From: Pseudidiomarina salinarum
GTDB taxonomy: Bacteria > Pseudomonadota > Gammaproteobacteria > Enterobacterales > Alteromonadaceae
NCBI RefSeq assembly: GCF_000753715.1
Contig: NZ_JPER01000001.1
Span: 682,001-746,000 of the forward strand
Length of the DNA: 64,000 nucleotides
Direction: 5' to 3'
In this document: positions 40,609-50,803 of the stretch, piece by piece
Numbering within the stretch: the first letter of the stretch is position 1
Layout of the letters: the number at the start of each line of letters is the position of its first letter
The notes under the pieces: generated by a model
Told to the model about the DNA's origin: nothing
What the model saw: the letters and a program-made list of their open reading frames with translations, nothing else
The model's database searches: none
Position numbers and translations under genes: made by a program

Positions 40609-41688
40609 ATGACTGATATTAACTATAATCCACTACAGACCAACGGCTTTGAGTTTGTTGAATATGCTGCCCCGAACAGCGAGGGTATTGCTGCCCTTAA
40701 AGAACTTTTCGATAAGCTTGGCTTTACTGAAGTCGCTAAACACAAGCGCAAGGAAGTCTGGCTGTATAAACAGAACGACATTAATTTTTTAATCAACGCT
40801 GAAACCGGCGGTCAGGCTGAAGCCTTTGCTAAAGAACATGGCCCGAGCGTTTGCGGTATGGCGTGGCGCGTTAAAGATGCGCAACAGGCTTTTGATCACG
40901 CCGTGAAAAATGGCGCCAAGCCATTTAAACGCGACACCGCAGCAGGCGAGGCTGATTTCCCGGCGGTTTACGGTATTGGTGAGAGCGTACTGTATTTTGT
41001 CGATAACTATGCCGGCGAAGACAACATTTATGCCCAGGATTTTGATTTTTATGAAAACTGGGAAGCAAAAATGAAAGAGCACGCGGCCGGTCTGTATGAA
41101 GTTGATCACCTGACGCACAATGTATTTCGCGGCAACATGAATACCTGGGCCGGCTTTTACGAGCGCATTGGTAACTTCCGTGAAATTCGTTACTTCGATA
41201 TCGAAGGCAAACTGACTGGCTTGCTGAGCCGGGCGATGACTGCGCCATGCGGAAAAATCCGGATCCCGATTAATGAATCTCATGATGATAAATCACAGAT
41301 CGAAGAATACCTGCGTGAATATAAAGGCGAAGGTATTCAGCATATCGCTTTAACCAGTGATGACATCTACAAAACGGTTCGTGACCTGCGTGATATCGGT
41401 ATGAAGTTTATGAAGACGCCGGATACCTACTACGACAAGATCGATGAGCGGGTTGAAGGCCATGAAGAAGATGTAGCAATGCTTAAAGAGCTGCAGATTC
41501 TAATTGACGGTGCGCCGATGAAAGACGGTATTTTGCTGCAGATCTTTACCAATACTGTGATTGGCCCGGTATTCTTCGAAATCATCCAGCGCAAAGGCAA
41601 TGAAGGCTTCGGTGAAGGGAACTTCAAAGCGCTGTTTGAATCGATTGAAGAAGATCAAATCCGCCGTGGAGTGTTAAGCGATGCGTAA
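40609..41688 (+). CDS. hppD: 4-hydroxyphenylpyruvate dioxygenase
   Basis: Non-haem iron dioxygenase (359 residues) converting 4-hydroxyphenylpyruvate to homogentisate. Iron ligands are His in VDHLTHN, His in IQHIALTSDD and Glu in PVFFEIIQRKGN; the C-terminal GFGEGNFKALFE helix that covers the active site is present. CAGGAG precedes the ATG. It heads the four-gene homogentisate operon and overlaps hmgA by eight bases. Confidence 0.97.
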   Translation: MTDINYNPLQTNGFEFVEYAAPNSEGIAALKELFDKLGFTEVAKHKRKEVWLYKQNDINFLINAETGGQAEAFAKEHGPSVCGMAWRVKDAQQAFDHAVKNGAKPFKRDTAAGEADFPAVYGIGESVLYFVDNYAGEDNIYAQDFDFYENWEAKMKEHAAGLYEVDHLTHNVFRGNMNTWAGFYERIGNFREIRYFDIEGKLTGLLSRAMTAPCGKIRIPINESHDDKSQIEEYLREYKGEGIQHIALTSDDIYKTVRDLRDIGMKFMKTPDTYYDKIDERVEGHEEDVAMLKELQILIDGAPMKDGILLQIFTNTVIGPVFFEIIQRKGNEGFGEGNFKALFESIEEDQIRRGVLSDA

Positions 41689-42814
41689 ATGGATCAGCTT
41701 TCCGAAACAAGTCGGGGTGTCGTCCAAACAGGCGCACGCTGACTTTCCGGAGCAGGCGATTTATGAACGTGAAGTAGGCCGCAGTGGCTTTTTCGGGCCG
41801 GCGACGCATTTTCATCATCGGCATGCTCCTACCGGCTGGAGTCACTGGGAAGGCGAATTACGCCCCCATAACTATGACTTCAATAAACTGGACGGGGTGG
41901 CCGTGGAGTCGCCCTGGCAAGTCCCCGTGTTGTTGCATAACGCCCACTGCAAATTTCGTATCTGGCACTGTCGCGAGGATATGAAGTTTCTGGCCCGCAA
42001 TGCCGATGGTGACGAGTTGCTGTTCGTGCATGAAGGGCGGGGTGAATTATTTTGTGACTACGGTCACATCACGCTGGAGAAAGGGGATTACTTCAGTATT
42101 CCCCGTTCGACCTCTTGGCGTATCCAGCCACTGGAACCCATGCAACTGGTGATGATTGAAGCCACTAATGGCTCGTACCAGCTGCCTGAGAAAGGGCTGG
42201 TGGGTAATCATGCCATCTTTGATCCGGCGGTACTGGATGTTCCGGATATTAATGAGCAGTTCAAAGCGCAATACAGTGAAGATGAATGGCAGGTGCAGGT
42301 AAAGCGGCACGATAAGATTGCCACTATTACCTACCCGTACAATCCGCTTGATGCTATTGGCTGGCACGGAGATCTGGCGCCGGTGCGTATTAACTGGCGG
42401 GATATCCGGCCGTTGATGAGCCACCGCTACCATCTGCCGCCATCGGCTCACACGACCTTTGTCGCCGATCGCTTTGTGGTTTGTACCTTTGTACCCCGTC
42501 CGATTGAATCCGATCCCGGCGCCTTAAAAGTGCCTTTTTATCATAATAATGACGATTATGATGAAGTCCTGTTCTATCATGAAGGAGACTTCTTTAGTCG
42601 CGACAACATTGATAAAGGGATGGTGACTTTTCACCCGGCTGGTTTTACCCATGGGCCACATCCGAAAGCATTTCAGGCCGGCCGTGAACATAAGAAGAAG
42701 TTCACTGACGAAGTGGCGGTAATGCTGGACACCCGTGATGCGTTGCAGATTGGTGACGCCTGTGCAACGGTGGAAAATCCGGACTATGTTTACAGCTGGA
42801 AAGCCCACGACTAA
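41681..42814 (+). CDS. hmgA: Homogentisate 1,2-dioxygenase (short bacterial form)
   Basis: Opens the homogentisate ring to maleylacetoacetate. At 377 residues it is shorter than the roughly 430-residue Pseudomonas and animal enzymes. The cupin core is visible in DELLFVHEGRGELFCDYGHI near residue 110, and the C-terminal metal-binding part in HNNDDYDEVLFY and FHPAGFTHGPHP. I did not assign individual ligands. Position between hppD and fahA makes the role firm. Confidence 0.93.
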   Translation: MRKWISFPKQVGVSSKQAHADFPEQAIYEREVGRSGFFGPATHFHHRHAPTGWSHWEGELRPHNYDFNKLDGVAVESPWQVPVLLHNAHCKFRIWHCREDMKFLARNADGDELLFVHEGRGELFCDYGHITLEKGDYFSIPRSTSWRIQPLEPMQLVMIEATNGSYQLPEKGLVGNHAIFDPAVLDVPDINEQFKAQYSEDEWQVQVKRHDKIATITYPYNPLDAIGWHGDLAPVRINWRDIRPLMSHRYHLPPSAHTTFVADRFVVCTFVPRPIESDPGALKVPFYHNNDDYDEVLFYHEGDFFSRDNIDKGMVTFHPAGFTHGPHPKAFQAGREHKKKFTDEVAVMLDTRDALQIGDACATVENPDYVYSWKAHD

Positions 42815-42835
42815 CAAATAAAAACGAGAGAGTTT

Positions 42836-43858
42836 ATGAAGTTTGCAAGTTATCGGAATGGAACCCGCGACGGCCAGTTGATGCTGGTCAGCCGTGATTT
42901 AACTAAAGCTATTGCCGTACCAGGCCTGGCCGCAACCCTGCAGGAAGTTCTGGATGACTGGGATGGTATTGCGCCGGAACTGGAGAAAGTCTACCAGGCA
43001 CTGAATAAAGGTGAACTGACTGACGCCGAAAACTTTAACGAAGAGCTGTGCGAATCGCCGTTACCACGTGCTTATCAGTGGGCTGACGGCAGTGCGTATG
43101 TGAATCACGTCGAGCTGGTGCGGAAAGCGCGAAATGCTGAAATGCCGCCCAGTTTCTGGACTGATCCGTTAATGTATCAGGGCGGTTCGGATGATTTTCT
43201 GGGGCCAAAAGATGACATCGAAATGGCCGATACCAGCTGGGGTATTGATTTTGAAGCTGAGATCGCCATAATCACTGATGACGTGGCTATGGGCACGAAC
43301 GCCGGGCAGGCTGGTGAATTTATCCGCCTTATTATGCTGGTCAATGATGTGTCGTTGCGTGGCCTGATTCCTAACGAACTGGGTAAAGGGTTCGGCTTCT
43401 TCCAGTCTAAACCCTCGTCAGCGTTCTCACCGGTGGCGGTGACCCCTGATGAGTTAGGTGACGTCTGGCGCGACAATAAGCTGCACCTGCCGCTGTTAAG
43501 TACGTATAACGGTGAAGCTTTTGGTAAACCCAATGCCGGCGAAGATATGACCTTTGACTTTGCCCGGCTGATTGAACATGCCGCCAAAACCCGTCATCTG
43601 AATGCGGGCACCATTATTGGTTCAGGTACGGTATCCAATAAACAGGGTACTGATCATGGTAGTGCAATCAAGGAAGGTGGCGTTGGTTACAGTTGTATTG
43701 CCGAAGTCCGGATGATTGAAACCATACGTGATGGCAAGCCAGCGACCGGTTTTATGCAGTTCGGTGATACCATTCGCATTGAGATGAAAGATAACCAGGG
43801 GACCAGCATTTTTGGTTCCATTGATCAAAAAGTTGTTCAATACACGCAGCCGGAATAA
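42836..43858 (+). CDS. fahA: Fumarylacetoacetate hydrolase family protein
   Basis: Last enzyme of tyrosine degradation, splitting fumarylacetoacetate to fumarate and acetoacetate (340 residues). The FAH-fold metal residues are in DFEAEIAIITDD near residue 142 and the substrate loop in SLRGLIPNELGKGFGFFQSKPS; the GSGTVSN stretch is typical. Shorter than the animal enzyme, as usual in bacteria of this pathway type. Eleven bases before maiA. Confidence 0.93.
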   Translation: MKFASYRNGTRDGQLMLVSRDLTKAIAVPGLAATLQEVLDDWDGIAPELEKVYQALNKGELTDAENFNEELCESPLPRAYQWADGSAYVNHVELVRKARNAEMPPSFWTDPLMYQGGSDDFLGPKDDIEMADTSWGIDFEAEIAIITDDVAMGTNAGQAGEFIRLIMLVNDVSLRGLIPNELGKGFGFFQSKPSSAFSPVAVTPDELGDVWRDNKLHLPLLSTYNGEAFGKPNAGEDMTFDFARLIEHAAKTRHLNAGTIIGSGTVSNKQGTDHGSAIKEGGVGYSCIAEVRMIETIRDGKPATGFMQFGDTIRIEMKDNQGTSIFGSIDQKVVQYTQPE

Positions 43859-43869
43859 CGGAGCATGGC

Positions 43870-44511
43870 ATGGAACTATATGGATACTGGCGCTCAAGCG
43901 CCAGTTATCGCGCTCGTATCGCGCTGAACTATAAACGCTTAGATTACAATTACCTTCCTGTGCATCTGCTGAACGATGGCGGTGAACAGCACAAACAAGC
44001 CTATAAACAGCTGAATCCAAATGAACTGGTACCGACCCTGGTAGACGGACGCAATGTTGTACACCAGTCACTGGCGATTATGGAGTATCTGGATGAGAAG
44101 TATCCGGGCCCTGCATTATTACCGGGGAAGGCGGCAAACCGTGCAGTCATTCGTGCGATGTCGCTGGATTTAGCCAGCGAACTGCAGCCACTTATCAATT
44201 TGCGGGTACAGCAATATCTGACGAAGCAGCTGGGGGTGAGCGATGAAGGGAAGTCCGCCTGGCTTCAGCATTGGTTCAAACTGAGCTTTACCGCATTTGA
44301 AACCAGCCTGAATGATAACGCCGGCACTTATTGTGTTGGTGATGAATTCTCGATGGCGGATATTTGTCTGGTTCCGCAAGTCTATAGCGCTGAACGCTTC
44401 GGTATCGATCTTAGCGATTACCCATGCTTGCGTGAAGTTTACGGGCGTTTGTCTGATTTGCCATGGGTTGCTGCGGCGCATCCGTCTAAACAACCGGATG
44501 CTGAAAATTAA
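43870..44511 (+). CDS. maiA: Maleylacetoacetate isomerase (zeta-class GST)
   Basis: Glutathione-dependent cis-trans isomerase (213 residues) that converts maleylacetoacetate to fumarylacetoacetate. The N-terminal catalytic SSASYRARIALN motif is characteristic of zeta-class glutathione transferases, followed by a thioredoxin-like domain and an all-helical C-terminal domain (DEFSMADICLVPQ). ACGGAGC precedes ATG 43870. Last gene of the homogentisate operon. Confidence 0.95.
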   Translation: MELYGYWRSSASYRARIALNYKRLDYNYLPVHLLNDGGEQHKQAYKQLNPNELVPTLVDGRNVVHQSLAIMEYLDEKYPGPALLPGKAANRAVIRAMSLDLASELQPLINLRVQQYLTKQLGVSDEGKSAWLQHWFKLSFTAFETSLNDNAGTYCVGDEFSMADICLVPQVYSAERFGIDLSDYPCLREVYGRLSDLPWVAAAHPSKQPDAEN

Positions 44512-44551
44512 GCTTAACCGCAGATACTTTTAGCTTCATCGCAATATCCTG

Positions 44552-44586
44552 ATGCCCGGCTCGCAGTTTGCCGGGCATTTTGTTTT
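44552..44586 (+). terminator. Rho-independent terminator after maiA
   Basis: Nine-bp stem atgcccggc (44552-44560) with gccgggcat (44570-44578), nine-base loop, then TTTTGTTTT. Ends the homogentisate operon. Confidence 0.93.
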
Positions 44587-44656
44587 AATGTCACCAGTAA
44601 TGCCTTCAGGAATGCCATCAAGAGTTCGATCACTGTTTTTTAAAAGGACGATAATA

Positions 44657-47143
44657 ATGAAAACTAAACTGGCTCTGGCCATAGCGGCAGCACTGTTTAC
44701 AGTTTCCTGCGCTAGCACAAGCGGTGTCGATGCGCAGCAGTCCGCGCAGGGGGTTAATAAACCCACAGCAGTAGTGCAACTGCAGGGGAATGAGCAGGCG
44801 GTAGCTAATACCGGCTTGTCCATCAGTAAAATCATGGCTGATCAGGACTGGGTAGCACGCTCTCCTGAAGACGCGTACTGGATGCACGACAGCAGTGGCG
44901 TTCTCTATGCGCAGAAGCGCGAAGGCAGCGAACTGCGCGATTGGTACCATTTGCCGCTTGATGCCGAAGAAGCGCATCAGGTGCCGCTGGATAAGCTGCA
45001 CAACTATGCCTACCGTGATGCAGTTTACAACGCCGATCGCAGCATGATGGCTTACCTGTTCGAGGGCAATATTTTTGTCCGCGATCTGAACGCAAATGAA
45101 ACGCGGCAGCTAACGCGGGATGAAGCGCGCCAGTCGCAGTTAGTATTTATGACGGACGGCCGCCTGGCCTATCGCGAACAGAATGACTTTTTCACTGTGG
45201 ATCCCCGCACCGGTTTAATTCATCAGGTTGCCGCTTTAAAAACGGCTGACGCGCCTAAAGGGGTGACCGAGCCTGAAGACTTTATTGCCCGTGAGCAGGT
45301 TGATTTGATCAAGTTTGTTCAGAAAGAGCGCCAGGCTCGCAGCGAACGGCTGGCACGCGAACAGAAACTCGCTAAAGCCAATCCGTCAGTGGCGCCGGAA
45401 CCCTTTTATCTGGGCAGTAAAAAGCAAATTGTAGCGGCCAATTTATCACCGGCTGGCGACAAAATGATTGTGGCGATATCGGATCCACAAAGCTGGCGTG
45501 ATGAGTCAGATATTATGCCGAACTATGTGGCCGAAGATGCCCGGGTGAAAGCAGAACAAGCGCGGCGGCGGGTGGCTGATGCCAAGCCAGTCAAGCATAG
45601 TCTGTTGGTACTGGATCTCAATACTGGTGAACAAACTACCCTGACTTACAACACCTTGCCGGGCTGGAATGAAGACGTTTTAGCGGCGGTTAAGAAAGAG
45701 AACCATGAGGCGCAGGGCAAGACGTACAAGTCAGAGAAAAAGCCACGTCCGATTACGCTGATGCAGGACTGGGGCTGGGATGGCGGCGCCATTCGCTGGA
45801 CCGATGATGGCCAGCAAGCTGCTGTTATGCTGGAAGCCTGGGATAACAAAGACCGCTGGATTGCGACCCTGGACTTTGCCGGCAAGCAGCTGGTAAATCA
45901 GCATCGCTTACATGACGATGCCTGGATTAACTACACCCATAACGAGTTCGGCTTTTTGCCGGGTTCAAATACGCTTTGGTTCCAGTCCGAAGAGGATGGC
46001 TATGCGCATCTTTACACCAAGGTGCCAGGTGGTAAGCAACGTCAGTTAACCAGCGGCCAGTTTGTTACTGAAGATCCGCAGGTGAATAAGCGCGGCGACT
46101 ACATCTATTTCAGTGCGAATAAGACCCACCCCGGTAACTATGAAATTTTCCGGGTTCAGACTGAGACCGGTGAATTACAGCAGCTGTCTGTGCTTGGCGG
46201 AATTAACAACTATGAGTTGTCGCCCAACGAAGACCACTTATTGATCCGGCATTCAACAGCACTGAAACCTGAAGAACTCTATGTTCAGGAACTTGGTGAA
46301 GTCAGCGCGCAACAGCTAACCGATACAGTTACCGATGAATTCATGGCGGTTGACTGGACTGCCCCGGCGATTGTCGCGGTGCCATCAAGCCATGTCGATC
46401 ACCCGATCTATTCGCGGGTTTATTATCCTGCCGACTATGATGAAAACCGTTCTGAAGCGTATCCGGCGGTGGTTTTCATTCACGGTGCAGGTTACCTGCA
46501 AAACGCTCATAGCGGCTGGTCGGGTTATCAGCGTGAGTTCATGTTCCATACCTTCCTGAATCAGCAAGGTTATGTGGTTATTGACCTGGATTATCGCGGT
46601 TCTAAGGGGTACGGCCGTGACTGGCGTACTGCTATTTACCGGCAGATGGGCACACCAGAGGTTGAAGATCTTATTGATGTGGTTAACTGGATGGGCGAAA
46701 ACGCCAATGTTGATACGGACCGCGTAGGTACATATGGCGGGTCTTATGGTGGCTTCCTGACCTTTATGTCGCTGTTTAAGGAGCCCGGATTATTTAAAGC
46801 CGGAGCGGCTCTGCGGCCGGTCAGCGACTGGGCTCATTATAATACCGGTTATACTTCGAATATCCTGAATCTGCCAGATATTGATCCTATTGCTTATCGC
46901 CGTAGTTCGCCTATCTATTTTACTGAAGGCCTGCAGGATGCGTTGTTGATTAACGCGCCTATGGTCGACGATAACGTGTTCTTCCAGGATAGTGTCCGGG
47001 TGGTACAACGTTTGATTGAACACGAAAAAGAAGACTTTGAAACGGCGATCTACCCGGTAGAGCCGCACGGTTTCCGTCAGCCATCCAGCTGGCTGGATGA
47101 ATATCGCAGAATCTTCAAGTTGTTTGAAGAAAACCTGAAGTAA
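44657..47143 (+). CDS. S9 family prolyl oligopeptidase / dipeptidyl peptidase, lipoprotein
   Basis: Exported serine peptidase (828 residues). The signal peptide ends in TVSC (Cys18) and Ala-Ser follow, which predicts an outer-membrane lipoprotein. The N-terminal half is a beta-propeller (DPPIV-like), the C-terminal half an alpha/beta hydrolase with Ser696 in GGSYGG, Asp771 in VDDNV and His804 in EPHGF. It probably removes dipeptides from Pro/Ala-containing peptides, feeding the amino-acid catabolism encoded upstream. ATG 44657 is chosen for the signal peptide and the AAAGGA before it; an earlier in-frame start at 44552 lies within the terminator. Confidence 0.9.
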   Translation: MKTKLALAIAAALFTVSCASTSGVDAQQSAQGVNKPTAVVQLQGNEQAVANTGLSISKIMADQDWVARSPEDAYWMHDSSGVLYAQKREGSELRDWYHLPLDAEEAHQVPLDKLHNYAYRDAVYNADRSMMAYLFEGNIFVRDLNANETRQLTRDEARQSQLVFMTDGRLAYREQNDFFTVDPRTGLIHQVAALKTADAPKGVTEPEDFIAREQVDLIKFVQKERQARSERLAREQKLAKANPSVAPEPFYLGSKKQIVAANLSPAGDKMIVAISDPQSWRDESDIMPNYVAEDARVKAEQARRRVADAKPVKHSLLVLDLNTGEQTTLTYNTLPGWNEDVLAAVKKENHEAQGKTYKSEKKPRPITLMQDWGWDGGAIRWTDDGQQAAVMLEAWDNKDRWIATLDFAGKQLVNQHRLHDDAWINYTHNEFGFLPGSNTLWFQSEEDGYAHLYTKVPGGKQRQLTSGQFVTEDPQVNKRGDYIYFSANKTHPGNYEIFRVQTETGELQQLSVLGGINNYELSPNEDHLLIRHSTALKPEELYVQELGEVSAQQLTDTVTDEFMAVDWTAPAIVAVPSSHVDHPIYSRVYYPADYDENRSEAYPAVVFIHGAGYLQNAHSGWSGYQREFMFHTFLNQQGYVVIDLDYRGSKGYGRDWRTAIYRQMGTPEVEDLIDVVNWMGENANVDTDRVGTYGGSYGGFLTFMSLFKEPGLFKAGAALRPVSDWAHYNTGYTSNILNLPDIDPIAYRRSSPIYFTEGLQDALLINAPMVDDNVFFQDSVRVVQRLIEHEKEDFETAIYPVEPHGFRQPSSWLDEYRRIFKLFEENLK

Positions 47144-47153
47144 TACCCATCAG

Positions 47154-47196
47154 GCATAAAAAAACCGGAATCAGATGATTCCGGTTTTTTTTATGC
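47154..47196. terminator. Bidirectional terminator between the S9 peptidase and rne
   Basis: GCATAAAAAAACCGGAATC and its reverse complement (with eight T) face each other around a four-base loop (AGAT, 47173-47176). A- and T-runs flank the GC core on both sides, so it can terminate both convergent genes. Confidence 0.92.
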
Positions 47197-47206
47197 GTCG
47201 ACTAAA

Positions 47207-50200
47207 TCAGTCGCACTTAGTCATTTCCGCGCTGACTACTGAACGGGCATGCTGCAGACCAGAGCTGCGCTCTGATTTAGCAGGGGCAGGCCGCTTGCTG
47301 TTGTCAGCCGCCGGCAAGGCTTTAAATTCACTGCCGCGTGGTTCTGGTACAGCCTTGGCCATAGGAGCAGAAACGCCGGTAGCAGTTTTCGCCTTAGCCT
47401 TCGCTTTAGCCTTGGGCTTCGCCTTTGGCTCTGCTTTGGCCGGCTTGGCCGCTGGTTCCGGCTTCGCTGCAACTTCAGGCTTCGCTTCTGGCTCAGCTTT
47501 TACTTCCGGCTGGGCTTCAGCCTTTGGTTCTGGCTGTGCTTCAGTCTTTGGTTCCGCTTCGGCCTTCGGCTCTGCTTCGGCTTTCGGTTCCGCCTTCGGT
47601 TCCGCTTTCGGTTCCGTTATGGGCGCTTCAGCCGGCTGAACCGCTTCTACTTCAGCTTCGGGCGCAGCTGGTTCCGCTGTTACCTCAGGCTTAGCAGTCA
47701 CTTCTTTCTGTTCAGTGGTTTCAGCTGTGTCTGTGCTTTCAGCAGTTGCAGCAGTTTCAGACGCTTGCGTTTCGGCTGTTTCTGCTTCCTGCTCAGCTTT
47801 ACGGCGCTGTCCCGCGGCACGCTGATGACGCGGTGAACGGCGACTACGGTTACGCGTTGGCTTGGCTTCGGTCACTTCAGTATCGGCCGCCGGAGTTCCG
47901 GTACTTTCGGCTGCGGTAGTTTCCGTTGGCGTAGTTTCTGGTGCAGCCGTGTCAGATACAGCGACTTCGTCCTCTTTCTTCACCGGGCTTGAAGACTTCT
48001 CAGCAGCGATCATATCGGCAGCAGCCTGCATGCGCGGATCAACTTTACGGCCGGATGACGCTTGTGGTTTGGCGGCTTCAGGTTCGGCAGCTGTGGTTGC
48101 TGCCGGCTCTTTTGCCAATTCAGTGCCAATTCGCACGGACTGCTCAAGTTTGCGACGCTGACGACGCTGCTTGGGCTGTGCTGGCTTACGCTCAGCAGCA
48201 GCTTCCTGAGCTGGCTCCTGGGCTGCGGCCTGATCCGGTGCCTTATCGGCGGCTTTTTCAGGTGCTTTCTGCTGCTGGTCACCACGCGCAGGGCGCTGAC
48301 GACCACGGCCACCGCGACGGCTGCCGCGTTGTTCTTTCTGACTATCGTCAGTAGCAGCTTTACTATCAGACGGTGCTGCTGCTTTGCCGGTTGCAGCTGA
48401 CTCATCATCACGCGGGCGTCCACGGCCACCACGACGGCGGTTAGCGCCACCACGAGTACCTTGCGGACGACGTTGCTGGCTGCCCCGACGTTGCTGTTCA
48501 CGTTCTTTCTCTTCACGTGCCTTGGTTTCAGCAGCGCTTGGCTTTTCTTCACCGAACACGCTACCCAGCCATTTAAACATGCGACCAACAAGAGAAGGCT
48601 CAGCTGCTTTGGGGGTTCCCTTAAAGGCTACTTCGCGAGCTTCAGCTGGTGCTGGTATCGGTGCCGGCGCAGCAGGCGCCTGCAGACCTTTCAGTGCTGG
48701 TTCTTCAAAAGCTGGCTTATCACGGTTAAGCACGACTTCAGTGCTGGTATCTTCAGGGCGTTCGATCAGGGTGAAGCTGTGAGCCTCTTCCTGTTCATCT
48801 GAACGCAGACGCTTCACATCGAAGTGTGGTGTATCCAGGTGCGGATTGGCAATAACCAGCAAAGAAACGGAATGGCGCTTTTCGATATCGACGATGGCGT
48901 TGCGTTTCTCGTTAAGTAAGTAGGTTGCAACCGTTACCGGCACCTGAGCCTGCACCTGCAGAGTATTGTCTTTCAGTGCTTCTTCTTCAATCAGGCGCAG
49001 AATAGACAGCGCCAGCGACTCAGAAGAACGAATCGTGCCATGGCCGCTACAGCGCGGACATACATTATTTGATGACTCACCCAGTGACGGGCGTAACCGC
49101 TGGCGGGACATTTCCAGCAGGCCAAAGCGTGAAATACGGGCAACCTGAATGCGCGCGCGATCCTGTTTCAGGCTATCGCGCAGACGATTTTCAACTTCAC
49201 GCTGATGACGAACCGGGGTCATATCGATGAAATCGATAACCACCAGGCCGCCAACATCACGCAGGCGCAACTGGCGAGCGATTTCTTCGGCTGCTTCCAG
49301 GTTGGTCTGATAGGCGGTTTCTTCAATATCGCCGCCTTTGGTAGCGCGCGACGAGTTGATGTCGATTGAAGTCAGTGCTTCAGTGGGATCGATAACAATA
49401 GAGCCACCTGATGGCAGGCGAACCTCACGTTGAAATGCCGACTCAATCTGGCTTTCGATCTGGTAATGGTTAAACAGGGGAACATCGCCCTGATACATTT
49501 TAACCTTGTTTAAAAAGTCAGGACGGATCAGGCTAACGTGCTCGCGAACCTGGTCATAAATCTTTTGGTTATCGATCATGACCTCGCCGATATCGCGGCG
49601 CAGGTAGTCACGGATGGCACGGAATACGACGTTACTTTCCTGGTGGATAAGGAACGGAGCAGGGCGCTCTTTGGCGGCTTTTTCAATGGCCTGCCAATGA
49701 TGGATCAGAACGTTCAGATCCCAATCAAGTTCTTCGGTTGATTTACCCACGCCAGCGGTGCGGACAATCAGACCCATTTCGTCAGGGACATTCAGTTCGC
49801 TCAGGGCTTCTTTCAGGTCGGTGCGTTCATCACCTTCAATGCGACGGGAAATACCACCAGCACGCGGGTTATTCGGCATTAATACCAGATAGCTGCCGGC
49901 CAGCGAGATAAAGGTCGTTAACGCTGCGCCTTTCTGGCCGCGTTCTTCTTTATCGATCTGAACAATAACTTCCTGGCCTTCTTTGACCACGTCACGAATA
50001 TTCGGGCGGCCTGAGAAGGTATAGCCAGACGGGAAGTAAGTTTTGGCGATTTCTTTGAGGGGCAGAAAACCGTGCCGGTCGGCACCGTAATCAACAAAGG
50101 CGGCTTCTAAACTGGGTTCGATACGAGTGATTTTGCCTTTATAGATATTGGCTTTTTTCTGCTCGTGCCCGGGGCTTTCGATATCAAGGTCGTACAGGCG

Positions 50201-50266
50201 CTGCCCGTCGACCAGTGCAACACGCAATTCTTCCTGTTGCGTGGCATTAATTAACATTCTTTTCAT
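47207..50266 (-). CDS. rne: Ribonuclease E
   Basis: Endoribonuclease and degradosome scaffold (1019 residues). The catalytic half contains an S1 domain ([17 protein letters not shown]), the Mg-binding Asp residues in TSIDINSS and VVIDFIDM, and the zinc-link CPRCSGHG near residue 405. A membrane-targeting amphipathic helix ([16 protein letters not shown]) is near 565. Arg-rich RNA-binding patches follow, including [14 protein letters not shown], which resembles the E. coli AR2 region. Residues 885-960 are a Pro-Lys-Ala-Glu repeat tract, then a C-terminal tail with EMTK. Probably autoregulated through its long leader. Confidence 0.97.
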   Translation of the reverse strand: MKRMLINATQQEELRVALVDGQRLYDLDIESPGHEQKKANIYKGKITRIEPSLEAAFVDYGADRHGFLPLKEIAKTYFPSGYTFSGRPNIRDVVKEGQEVIVQIDKEERGQKGAALTTFISLAGSYLVLMPNNPRAGGISRRIEGDERTDLKEALSELNVPDEMGLIVRTAGVGKSTEELDWDLNVLIHHWQAIEKAAKERPAPFLIHQESNVVFRAIRDYLRRDIGEVMIDNQKIYDQVREHVSLIRPDFLNKVKMYQGDVPLFNHYQIESQIESAFQREVRLPSGGSIVIDPTEALTSIDINSSRATKGGDIEETAYQTNLEAAEEIARQLRLRDVGGLVVIDFIDMTPVRHQREVENRLRDSLKQDRARIQVARISRFGLLEMSRQRLRPSLGESSNNVCPRCSGHGTIRSSESLALSILRLIEEEALKDNTLQVQAQVPVTVATYLLNEKRNAIVDIEKRHSVSLLVIANPHLDTPHFDVKRLRSDEQEEAHSFTLIERPEDTSTEVVLNRDKPAFEEPALKGLQAPAAPAPIPAPAEAREVAFKGTPKAAEPSLVGRMFKWLGSVFGEEKPSAAETKAREEKEREQQRRGSQQRRPQGTRGGANRRRGGRGRPRDDESAATGKAAAPSDSKAATDDSQKEQRGSRRGGRGRQRPARGDQQQKAPEKAADKAPDQAAAQEPAQEAAAERKPAQPKQRRQRRKLEQSVRIGTELAKEPAATTAAEPEAAKPQASSGRKVDPRMQAAADMIAAEKSSSPVKKEDEVAVSDTAAPETTPTETTAAESTGTPAADTEVTEAKPTRNRSRRSPRHQRAAGQRRKAEQEAETAETQASETAATAESTDTAETTEQKEVTAKPEVTAEPAAPEAEVEAVQPAEAPITEPKAEPKAEPKAEAEPKAEAEPKTEAQPEPKAEAQPEVKAEPEAKPEVAAKPEPAAKPAKAEPKAKPKAKAKAKAKTATGVSAPMAKAVPEPRGSEFKALPAADNSKRPAPAKSERSSGLQHARSVVSAEMTKCD
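47387..47614 (-). repeat. Low-complexity Pro/Lys/Ala/Glu repeat tract inside rne
   Basis: Codes for residues 885-960 of RNase E as irregular repeats of [11 protein letters not shown] and finally KAKAKAKAK. At the DNA level it is a series of near-repeats of 9-18 bases (ttcggttccgc-like units). It is coding and in frame, so probably a natively disordered spacer prone to copy-number change. Confidence 0.85.
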
Positions 50267-50803
50267 TTGTTGTGACTCTTAATAATTTAGCCACAACACA
50301 GCACGAAAGGCTTATAGCCGTCGCGATTCCGAGTTCTAATTGTGATCTGTCATAGCGCTTTCGCAGCGGGGACTGACACCCCCCGTTAACTGTAACGTGA
50401 GGCTTGCAATTGGTTTCCAAGCCGAAACGCGCTTGTGAATACTCTTCGTGCTATGCCGTAGCATTAGCTCTGCTAATTGTGATTTGATTATCTGGCGGTT
50501 GGGTTATGCTAAAACCGACGTTGGTTCCGTGCCATCAGGATCTCGACGGTAATAGTCGTATCCTGAGGTGGAGGGTCGTTGTCAGCCCAAGGCGCTCAAA
50601 TCACGCGAATTTTTTACAATATATCAACGTGTTACCACGTACCGCGCTCTATCAACCGGTGCGGTATTTTTCCGGCAAATAATTATCCCACATAAGCCCC
50701 CCTTATTACAAGATCTATGCGGTTGCTTGTGTCCGGATTAAGGCTTAGATACACTATTTTTACAATAATAATTCCAAACGGATAATTCCTAACGGAGAGA
50801 ACA
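50267..50803 (-). promoter_or_regulatory. Long intergenic region: rne leader, structured
   Basis: 537 bases with no supported gene. Read on the minus strand as the rne leader it can form several hairpins: tcaggat/atcctga arms (50535-50541, 50560-50566) with an inner cgac/gtcg pair; attagc/gctaat (50463-50468, 50472-50477) with a three-base loop; and cgggg/ccccg (50367-50371, 50381-50385). In E. coli the rne leader is about 360 bases and binds RNase E for feedback control; a similar role is inferred from length, structure and position. Rightmost bases hold the plus-strand promoter of the next gene. Confidence 0.6.
50727..50755 (+). promoter_or_regulatory. Candidate sigma-70 promoter for the 580-residue protein gene
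   Basis: TTGTGT (50727-50732) and TACACT (50750-50755), 17 bases apart. Start near 50762 gives a leader of about 42 bases with GGAGAG (50795-50800) before the ATG at 50804. Confidence 0.45.

Noticed and set aside
47387-47614. Repeat array as CRISPR-like
   Set aside because: Units are short, irregular, in frame with rne and without unique spacers.
47175-48802. Several long plus-strand open frames opposite the rne C-terminal half
   Set aside because: They mirror the biased codons of the Ala/Glu/Arg-rich RNase E tail; composition is Ser/Ala/Cys-rich nonsense and starts lack ribosome-binding sites.
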